In this document: piece by piece, positions 55,560-64,000 of the stretch
Numbering within the stretch: the first letter of the stretch is position 1
Layout of the letters: each line of letters opens with the position of its first letter
DNA from: Mucidula mucida
Lineage: Eukaryota; Basidiomycota; Agaricomycetes; Agaricales; Physalacriaceae
Assembly (NCBI GenBank): GCA_015501055.1
Contig: JADNYV010000070.1
Location: 62,001-126,000, forward strand
Length of the DNA: 64,000 nucleotides
Direction: 5' to 3'
Position numbers and translations under genes: made by a program
The notes under the pieces: model-generated
Seen by the model: only the letters and a program-made list of their open reading frames with translations
What the model was told of the DNA's origin: nothing
Database searches by the model: none

Positions 55560-58469
55560 AGGTATCATGATAACTTGATCCACGTATATATCTTGTGTGT
55601 TCCGCCGGCTTCTAGCCCGTTGAATGCAGTGTTGTCATAGCATGGATGGAGAAAGGGAGGTGGAGAATCTTCACCGGTTCCAATAAAAAACGCTGAGACA
55701 CATACACACACAATTAACGAAGGTTGCGCGGAGTACGCACATCGGAGGACAGCACGTCAGGACACCATCAAGGGATTGCTCATGCCGTTAACGGATGAAG
55801 CACGCTCATCGTACAAAGACAATTACGACCCGTTTCCAATCTCCATGAGTCGCCATGGGCTATGCACACAAGTTGACGCTCAGAGACGCTGGCAGATACT
55901 TATCAGCTCTCCTTCCGACTCTGAAAAGCCGACACCGAAAGTGACGAACGCTGTTCTTACTCACCTCAGGTCAATCCACTGTACTGCACTCCTACAGAGT
56001 AACGCCGAATGACACCGGTACCAACATATCAGCACTGCGATTTACGCATTGGGTAAATACGCGTCGTCGCGTGGAACCCGCCATGGTCGGACACCAGCTT
56101 CCATCCGCTCTTGACACGACAGAAGAGCGTAGAAGGTCCTAAGTACGAAGCGAGGACATTGCATGAAACGAAAAGGATATCCTTGACACATACAACGCGC
56201 TCGGAAACTAATGGAAGGCATGTCAGCGGCGATCTGACTGAGTGCACAGGAATAGACCTAATACCGATGACTGAAAATGTAGGATACGTCGCATATGTAG
56301 ACTTTGGTAGCCAGACATCCGCTGCATCTAGCAGGTTCGCAATGGGAAAATTGTAAGTCCCCTCTCGCTGTCTAGATCTCGTACCCACGTCGTAAGTGCG
56401 GGTTTCAAGGCTCAGTGTAGGTCGATAGACACATAGCATCGAACCCCCCAACGAAATTATACTTGCGTAATACATGAGCGCTCTGACGAGACAATCATGC
56501 TGGCCCTCGAGTGGTATCCCAACAGCAGGTCTTCAAAAGGATAAGCATTGGTAGTCAGAATCATTGGTAGTATATCACTCACTCCGGAAGAAAAAGATCT
56601 ACAGATCGACGCCATTTACCCTTTGGATAGACTATACAGCATTCGTTCAAGTTCCAGCTTTAGAACGCTATCCTCATCTAATGTAACACGAACATGAACA
56701 TGAGTTTTAATCAACCTTACTGGAGAATGCACATACCCGGCGTAGTCCCACCGGCGAAGAATGCCACCAGTATTGGCAGTTACGTGCTTCCAGCAGACTT
56801 CAACTACCCACGAACTCAAGAAGTATTGCTGGTGCAGTCGTAGGAGATTGAACGTACTATGGCCGGCGTTATCTTCATTCCGGACCCGGCCATCGCCAAG
56901 CCACGGTCCAAAGTGGGTTCATCGAGGCACTGAATTTCAGTCGAGAGTCCAAGCTGGATACAGACTCGGACCGTCCAGTCACGGGCGAACGCTGGCGATG
57001 CCCCGGTTCTTGACGAAGCCACTGGAGGTTCCTCGAGATTTGCGCCTTTAGGACTGAATTAGAACTTGCAAAGCGCACCTCATAAGTCCACCTAGGGCTG
57101 GACGGGTCAGAGTGTATGTTTTAGATACACGACAAGCGTCCATCAGATTTACGGGGGCCGCGAGAAGACTGACGAATGGTGCCTGGTAATATGAGAACAT
57201 AAATAGAACTCGCGAACGAAAGACATACTATGCCTAGCGCAGGCAAGCCGAAAAGCGAGGCTTCGTACACGATTTAGGTACACGGCGTAAAGAAAACAAA
57301 GGGCCGTCATTTTCACAGAAAGACATGACGCCACACACGACACCAAGTAAACGTTTATTATCGAGGGAGCCGCTTCAGGCATGGCGAGGAGGGTGGAAGA
57401 CAACTTGGCAGGGCTTCAGATGAATGACACGGCGATCTACTATACCAGTATGAGCATTCGACAAGGAGTTTAGGAAACGAACACACTTGGTGCAACTACA
57501 TTCCATCAGTAACTTCTACAACGTACAGATCTAAGAACACTCGTCCTGGTGTGTGGGGCTACTCTGAATAGTTTAGGTGTCTGGTATCCGGGCACTGGAT
57601 CAGCCACGTACTTGACTCGATGATAGCTTCGGGCTCATGGGTTCGGCGAGGGCCCAAGTGAGGCAGCTCCTCGACCTCGTTGTACGGCGATTCTCTGTAC
57701 TACGTATAGTAATGCCCGAGGACAGCAAAGAACTGCACATACGACAGGTCCTATTGTGATACTTGACGACCTTGCCGCAAATGTCCAGTTTGGAGATACA
57801 GGAAGTAGTTGTAAACAGCTCGGCACTCCTCGAGGTGCCGGGGTCGTGTTGGTCGCAAGCTTAACACCCGGTCCATTACAGCACGCCTGTGAACAATTGT
57901 CTCGTGCGTACCACGTTGGCTAATCAAGTCTAGTCGTTTGGCTGGCCAGTGCGTGAACCATCGGGGGAGCTACAAATCTGAGTATTCGCCGAGCTGCCTT
58001 CCTGTTGGCATAGGATAAGTCAGGCCAGGTATACGGGCAATGATATCAGAGGGGACGCATACCGTTTTACAGAATCATGGCGAACAGAAGTCGGCATTAG
58101 TGGTCACTACCAGCATACCTTCACTAGCAGCGACGGCTGCAAGGAGGACGAAGCCACCACTAGTGAAAGGGCATATGACAGGCAAAGTCGCTTAAGCCGA
58201 CAGAAAGATGCGCGAGAAATAGCCTAAGTCTTGGATACATAACAGAAGCCTCTTGCTATATTAGTCCGCTATCGGTGGTCGCACTTAGAAGGCACGGATA
58301 CGGGCGGAGATTTGTCGCTGGCACTGGAAAATCCGCTGATACCGTGCTTATCGTCTTGGTAGCTATGCTAGCCGTCACTGGCGGCGAAGACGGCGAAGCG
58401 TCTGGCGCTATAGGCGGAGGACTATTCATCAGGATGATGATGGTTGGGATTGGGAGAGAACCAAATCAC
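55560..58469. other. No supported gene
   Basis: Many short frames on both strands (for example 55,776-56,012 plus; 56,029-56,475 minus; 56,761-57,051 plus) with no recognisable motif or consistent splicing. On the minus strand near 58,260-58,430 a Ser/Pro/Thr-rich frame (PPPIAPDASPSSPPVTASIA) looks coding but cannot be anchored. Confidence 0.35.
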
Positions 58470-58706
58470 TTAAAATAGTGCCGAAATGATCGGCTGGACC
58501 CGGCCGCTCTCCCGCACGACTCCTTCAAATAGTCCATACCGTAGGAAGTTTATATGGACGTGGCGAATGTGAACAGGTTTGAAGAAGCAGGTCGCCGTCA
58601 AAGCAGCAACTGAAATGCCAGCACAAGCACTCATGCCACCGTAAGAGGCAAGATCACATGGATGATAGAGGTAGTCAAAAGAGCAGGAAAACGTCAAGTT
58701 CGGCAA
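58470..58706 (-). CDS. Possible exon of an unknown minus-strand gene
   Basis: MPNLTFSCSFDYLYHPCDLA followed by GISVAALTATCFF has Cys and a short hydrophobic core. A GTATGG donor near 58,540 could join it to the Ser/Pro-rich frame near 58,260-58,430. No family is recognised. Confidence 0.25.
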   Translation of the reverse strand: MPNLTFSCSFDYLYHPCDLASYGGMSACAGISVAALTATCFFKPVHIRHVHINFLRYGLFEGVVRESGRVQPIISALF

Positions 58707-58966
58707 GTAGAGCGTCTATATACGACGTATCACTTAAACTGCTAATAGATTCAGTTGTACACTTGTTCCCATGGCTCTATCCACTGAAAAACCCCACGCT
58801 CCTCCAACCGTAATGATCAAAGCGAGTTGTAGGCAGTCGCACCCGCCCATTTGGCGGATGACATAATATATTCCCATGACGTAGCGTAGCCGAAATATGT
58901 ACAAGTCCGTTGTTTATACAGCTTGTAGGTCCTTGTAGACATCTAGTCGCCGTAAAGTCACCCAAA

Positions 58967-61900
58967 ATGAGTGCAAACGCGCTCGAAACGGAAGGTACAC
59001 AATCTTTATATACAAATACACGTTATTGACGCGTCTTAGTCATTCAAAAGTGTTCCCACTGCAAGTACAAGGGTCCAGTCTCGACATTCCCGCGAAAGAC
59101 AAACCTGCAGTACAAGAAAAAGTGCTTCGGATGCAGCGAGCGCGATAAACAGACTGCAAACGCCAAGAAATCCATCGTGTCGAAGGAGAACAACACAGCC
59201 AATGCTCCCGAGACCGTGGTACCACCGGCAGAGAAGCCATCAGACGCGAGTACTTTGTCCGAGATGGAGTGGGCAGAAGCGATTCGCGTGATTGGAGATC
59301 ATAAGCGTGATGCATTTCAATTCGAGGCCTACGTTAAACTGGACGCGCTGCTTCTAGAAATGCAGCCAGAACCCACCGACAATAATGTGCGGATGGAAGC
59401 CGTGAAAACAGCTGTTATGGCCCGGCAGATCGCGTGGGAGGTGCGAGAGGCAACAGGGTATCGCTTCATGTGAGTAACAGAAATGATTTGACAGTTCTCT
59501 ATGAGAAGTTCACGCGTGTTTGATAGATACAAACATTGTTGCGAGACCAGCGCGACAACTCGAACCTTCATCTTCTTCTGTGCTCAACTCAGCGGGGAGG
59601 AGACCAAACAGAGACTTGTAGAGGACCCGAAGAAGCAATGGATGCGAATGAAGATGGATCGCTTTGCGTGTAACGGTTGGCTGCGCGTCGCATTCACAAA
59701 TGATGACGCGACCATTGCCCGAATCCGTATCACACATCACCATGTGCATGAGCCTTACACAGACATCAATCTTGGCATTAAAGAGAAGAGTCTCATTCAA
59801 GAACTGAAGCATCTAGCTCCGTCAAAGGTGTGTACCTATCATTTATTATGTTCATTCTGAGAACAAGAGCGTTACAGATCTGGGATAAGATTCTAGCCGA
59901 AAACCCAGATAACAAGTTCACAGAGAAGCAAGTATATCATGAGTGGACACGTCTAAACGAGAAGGAGTGGAAACTTGATTCTGATCAGGTCAAATCCGCC
60001 GAGAAACTCATTCGGAGCGTTGAGGATTACACAACCATGGTGATTCCGATCACACAGTGTCCCGGAATACACACTATTGCTTTTGGACTGAAAGACCCAA
60101 TCAAGGCTGTTGGAGCCGAGACATTAGAGGTGGCAATGGATTCTACCTGTAAGTCTGAATACTATAACTCGAATCGTTCGGATTTATTCCTTAATAATAA
60201 TAGGGAAGACCAATGCAGCGGGATATGAACTGTACAGCTTGGTCGCTGAGATCAATGGCTGTGCTGTTCCACTGGCCTTTCTATACACCACATCAGATGG
60301 AACTGCAGAGGAAGGGGCAAAGGAGCTTCTTCTCCAGGACTTTCTTGACTTCGTCGCGAAGCACTGTCCAAACATCATGTTTACAGACTCCGACAAGGAA
60401 ACAGCCAAGATTAATGTGTTTGAGGTCAAGATTCCAAATGCCAAGCACCAGCTTTGCTACTGGCATTCTATCAGATACATCAAGAAATGCCTCGGAGAGG
60501 ACAAACCACCGGCAGCTTATGATCCGAGGCGCGCAAACAAGTGCTTTGATTTCATTGATCCGACTTGGGCTCCGGGCATCACCTCTGGCCTCATTGAGGA
60601 GGGTGTGCATCCTAACCATGCGGATCCATTGAATGATAGGCCCCTAAAAATTCACATCAACTTAAAACACATGGAAAACATCATTCAGCCTCAGCCGGCA
60701 CCAGCAAAGATGTGTCTTTCACCAGTAATGGTCTTAAAGACAGGCGACACGCGAACCCCAATCTACCCTGCTCCACCCACCCCTCAAAACCAAGATCTTC
60801 CTGCCTTCTGCCTAAAGGAGCACCGAAAGTCCATCATCGAGAAATTCTGCATCCATCTCCATCTTCATCCATCAATCCCGATCAATGATGCCGCCGGCAC
60901 ACTGCTAACTGCAGACGAGATTCATTATCGCGCTGTGAAAGAGATGTATGACTTCTGTTTCGAACATGACCTCTCCCAAGTTTGGGCATACCTATGGAAC
61001 CGGTGGTACACCCCACGACAGTGGGTTCTTTGGGCACACGCCGCTTGTGAAGCTATTCCGCGACTCAAGACTACTATGATTGTCGAGAGTCTCTGGAAGC
61101 AAATCAAGCGGCGAGATTTGCCACAGTTCAATCGACCACATCTTGATCTTGTCACCCACGTTGTGTTGACATTCCTTCTACCGCGTATCAGGCGGAAAAT
61201 TGCGTACCTCCACAATCAGCGCCGGGTCGGACGTCCAAAAGGTCTCGCTCTGTGGCAGTCAAGTTTTGCACAAGACTGGCATAATATGAGCAAGCCGGAC
61301 GAGTTACGATCCATGGAGAAGGAGCTTGCCTGTCTTAAGGACACCTCTCGTAAAGCACCTGCTCGGGCAGAACGTCTTGCTGAGATTGAAGCCAAACACG
61401 ATCAGCCACACGGCAAGTACCATACCTCCATCGAGAAATGAACGTGTTTGTGTCCATTGTATCTCATTAGTCGGTTCCTTCTCTGCAAACACTTGGTCAG
61501 AGAAGCGAATCGATTAACCCACAATGCAGCATGCAAGAACTACCACTTCTTCCTGGGACTCCGTCACAATCATTATCCGCCGTACTACAATATTCCCGGC
61601 ATTCACGACACAAACGAGGACAACGGGCAGGACAACGAACAAGAGCAGGATGAGGTCGAGATTCTTGTGCTTGGTGGGCGCGCTCCACGTGCTAGAACGG
61701 GAAGACAGACACAATCTCAACGTAGTGATACGTCCCAGGCTCATCCCGACAGTCCCATGTCTACAGTCAGCGGCGACGATCATGGCAGTGTTACAATGGA
61801 TCCGGCTGGGCCAGAACCAGAGACTGAACACGTCGCTTGCGGCGCTTTTGATGATGAGACTGAAGGGCCTGAACGCGTGAGTACCATCTTCCAAATCAGA

Positions 61901-62159
61901 GAGGATTGACATATGAACTTAACTTTACCATCAGATCTTCTATTCTGCAGCCCAGATTGCGCATTTGAAGCGATGCTTTGATGACATGCTTGAAGTCGCA
62001 TCCGCCGCTGGTGGTGTTCATCCAAAAATGGCGAACATCCTTGGTGATGTGTTTGATCGTGTTGAAGATGTTGGCGGAGATGTTGGCCATAAGAAAAGAC
62101 GTCGCACGAGGTCTAGAACATGGAAGGACAGCACTCAGAACACACTGTTCATGGATTAA
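58967..62159 (+). pseudogene. MULE transposase gene with in-frame TGA before the SWIM finger
   Basis: A Mutator-like element transposase. Exons begin 58967-58994 and 59040-59472 (MSANALETEVIQKC, zinc-ribbon-like CSHCKYKG and CFGCSE), then from about 59,591, 59,877 and 60,204. The DDE core shows LEVAMDSTWKTN, then MFTDSDKETAKIN with AKHQLCYWH, and later RLKTTMIVESLWKQIKR. At 61439-61441 a TGA stands exactly where relatives carry Trp just before the SWIM zinc finger; the frame continues TCLCPLYLISRFLLCKHLVR (C-x-C...C-x-H). An acidic tail follows and a last exon after 61,936 ends at 62159. So one base change truncates an otherwise complete protein. I see no terminal inverted repeats. Splicing from a GTACCA donor at 61,417 could bypass the stop but would remove the CxC pair. 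Confidence 0.8.
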
Positions 62160-62229
62160 AGTAGTCTCACGTTTGGGCTCAGAAGGTATGCCGCCGGCAA
62201 CTTTTGGCTTGATTATAACAAACTGGTGA
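62160..62229. other. Spacer between MULE gene and LTR
   Basis: 70 bp, no feature seen. GGTGA directly precedes the putative LTR edge. Confidence 0.4.
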
Positions 62230-62759
62230 TGTTAGGGACTGACTAAGCCACGAGACTTAACCAGGTACCACAGCAAGAACTTAAGGAGGAAAGTGTTCGC
62301 GTTCGTAGAACTAGGCTAGGCCAGGTGTATAAACGAGATCGGAACTAAAGTACAATGATACTACACTACTGCTTATATACTAGTAAGTCTGTGTTTGAGA
62401 CTCCTTGTCCATACGTGTTTCCACTAGGGATGCTTCACGCCCTTGACCCAGTGTTGTATGCTACTAGTCCGTGAAACCATTAAATACGGGTGGTAACTGC
62501 ATGTAAGTAATAATACTGAAACGACCATGTGTACTACGAGTGTCGGCGGTGTGTATACAATAGGGAGTCCATGAGGTATCGGCATGTATGATGTCATCCA
62601 TGTGTTGGACGTGTGTCCAACATGAGTACGGCTTCGGTAATGAAAAGGGGTATGATTGGTGATGAAACAGATGATGAAACGGTCCGTTGGTTGATAAGAC
62701 AAGGCCCCCGATAAGATATGATAAGATGTGAAAATGTGAAAATATGGCGATTCATAACA
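62230..62759 (-). mobile_element. Putative 3' LTR of a Ty3/gypsy element
   Basis: A 530-bp stretch bounded by TGTTAG...TAACA on the plus strand (TGTTATG...CTAACA in element orientation) lies directly downstream of the polypurine tract. It contains a TATA box (TATATAAG, minus, 62372-62379). It also holds an 8-bp-arm palindrome, TGTTGGACGTGTGTCCAACA, at 62603-62622. The partner LTR lies outside the window, so the limits rest on end sequences only. Confidence 0.65.
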
Positions 62760-62772
62760 TCACCCCCTTCTT
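62760..62772 (-). other. Polypurine tract
   Basis: AAGAAGGGGGTGA on the minus strand lies between the pol stop and the LTR start, the position and composition expected of the plus-strand primer in LTR retrotransposons. Confidence 0.65.
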
Positions 62773-63814
62773 AAGGTGCAAGTTCCATTCTGCGCCAGAG
62801 TCGCTCCATGAGGGCTGCAGAGGGTAGCGTGACGTCGAGGGGTTCGGTATCGGGCGGTGGCATGGGTCGGAATAGATGTGATGGAAATTGCGACATGGGG
62901 ACTTCAATGCGAGCAAGTGCGGGTGGCTTCGGCTTGTTTGGATATTGTTGGTGGAAATCGCTGATGGCTTCGTCGGCATTTTTGAGATTGCATGCCGGTT
63001 CCCATGTCTGCTCGTGTGTGCCATAACCCTTCCAGTGAACCTTGTATTGTAAACCCCCGCGGTACTTCCGGGAATTCACCACTTTCTTGACCTCCCATTC
63101 CGGTTCGGCTTCTTCCAGCACAGGTGGTGGACGTGTGTCTCGGGGTTGCGTTGGAAATTGCGGCTCGTGGTAAGGCGTCAACAGGGCCTCATTGAACACG
63201 GGATGAATGCTTTTCCATGTGTGAGGAATCTGGAGCTTGTAAGAGCTCGTCCCAACTTTCTTAATCACTTTGAACGGCCCGAATCGTTTGTCATCGAGCT
63301 TCTTCATTGGTTGGTCCATGCTGAGATTCGTCCCTTCCAGCCATACTTTGTCGCCTTCCTTGTACTCCACTGCCTCTGTCCGTTTCCTATCATAAAACCG
63401 TTTCATGTCCTCTTTTACCATCTTCAATGCTGACCCTACTTCATCCCATGTCTTCCTCATGCCGTCGGCAAACTCCTGCGCAGTCTCATTTCTCGATGCC
63501 GTTTTCGGAGCGGTGCCTTTGTAGGGATGTCTGCCCATGTCTGCGAAGAACAAAGTGACTTTGGTCGCCGAGTGAACTCGATTGTTGTAAACAAATTCAG
63601 CAGAGGGTAGCCATTCGTGCCAGTCGTTCTGATGGTAGTTGATAAATAACCGTAAGAAATGTTCTATTTCTTGGTTCAGCCATTCCGTCTGCCCATTTGC
63701 CTGTGGATGATACGCCGTTGTAAGAGCCTGTTTGGATACTGCCGCTCGCGGAAAGTGGACGTGGAAAGTGGGCTCGGAGGTCGGACCGGGCGTTGTCCGA
63801 GGTCGCCGCTCCAC
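62771..63814 (-). mobile_element. Ty3/gypsy chromovirus pol 3' end (integrase C-terminal part and chromodomain)
   Basis: The frame encodes the integrase end, TAYHPQANGQTEWLNQEIEH, with the last catalytic Glu in QTEW, then AEFVYNN, the RFGPFKVIKKVG module (GPY/F type) and YKLQIPHTWKSIHPVFNEAL. A chromodomain follows (WEVKKVVNSRKYRGGLQYKV, HWKGYGTHEQTWEP), typical of chromoviruses that target heterochromatin. Similarity stops upstream of about 63,735: the first residues of the frame and the sequence to 64,000 do not resemble integrase, so the element is truncated or rearranged there. Confidence 0.8.
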
Positions 63815-64000
63815 AAAGAAATGCGCTCAAGTGTGCCAGAAATGCCATTGTTGTGCTTGTGCCAATGTAAATGACTAGTTCAAGTGCTATAAAACATGTT
63901 ATCAGTATAATTTGTCCAGAAGAAGCGCCGTGTCTGAGCAGGTCATGACCATTCTAAGATCCTTGCTGGTGCCCCGTCCTCCAATCGTCCTCCTTGCTTC
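63815..64000. other. Window end, unassigned
   Basis: If the retroelement were intact this would hold the integrase core on the minus strand. I cannot find it in any frame. Confidence 0.4.

Overview
The window looks like nuclear DNA of a basidiomycete fungus, probably an Agaricomycete and possibly Rhizoctonia-like (inference). The signs are many 40-60 nt GT-AG introns, tiny exons, a short heme-thiolate peroxidase, a MULE transposase with a SWIM finger, a Ty3/gypsy chromovirus and a C-x2-C/H-x4-C small protein. No bacterial operons, tRNAs, rRNAs or CRISPR arrays were seen.

Region 1 (1-1,812): two inverted-repeat elements side by side, a 252-bp MITE and a foldback element of about 790 bp, next to the first gene's promoter.

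Region 2 (about 1,813-30,770): the main structure, a tandem array of an Hsp70-like SSZ1 gene (ribosome-associated complex subunit). There are three full units of about 8.8-8.9 kb and a truncated fourth. Each full unit holds SSZ1 on the plus strand, a decayed convergent thioredoxin gene on the minus strand, a decayed-looking multi-exon minus-strand region, an 88-nt hairpin, and an array of a GC-rich 20-mer spaced by intron-like sequence. Unit boundaries carry a GTCCCAC/GTGGGAC hairpin with a T-run. Copy 1 has a complete gene model (606 aa). Copies 2-4 have a different upstream block with a CCAAT box, lack a visible start codon and carry different indels, although each keeps a long C-terminal ORF.

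Region 3 (30,915-36,500): an intact UBP14/USP5-type deubiquitinase (10 exons, 804 aa), followed by older remnants of the SSZ1-thioredoxin unit. One remnant carries a TA-flanked MITE whose empty site is preserved in the neighbouring remnant.

Region 4 (37,900-46,610): single-copy genes. These are a short heme-thiolate peroxidase, methylthioadenosine phosphorylase (MTAP), a thioredoxin with WCGPC, an unknown C2HC-type small protein, duplicated thioredoxin promoter pieces with a dead thioredoxin, and a 37-aa metallothionein with TATA and CRE-like sites.

Region 5 (46,700-58,900): sparse. It has a possible repeated-exon minus-strand gene, a frameshifted RTA1-like membrane protein gene, an FtsJ-like protein lacking key catalytic residues, and a Zn2Cys6 transcription factor.

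Region 6 (58,967-64,000): transposons. A MULE transposase gene is broken by a single TGA just before its SWIM finger, and a minus-strand Ty3/gypsy pol 3' end has its polypurine tract and a putative 530-bp LTR.
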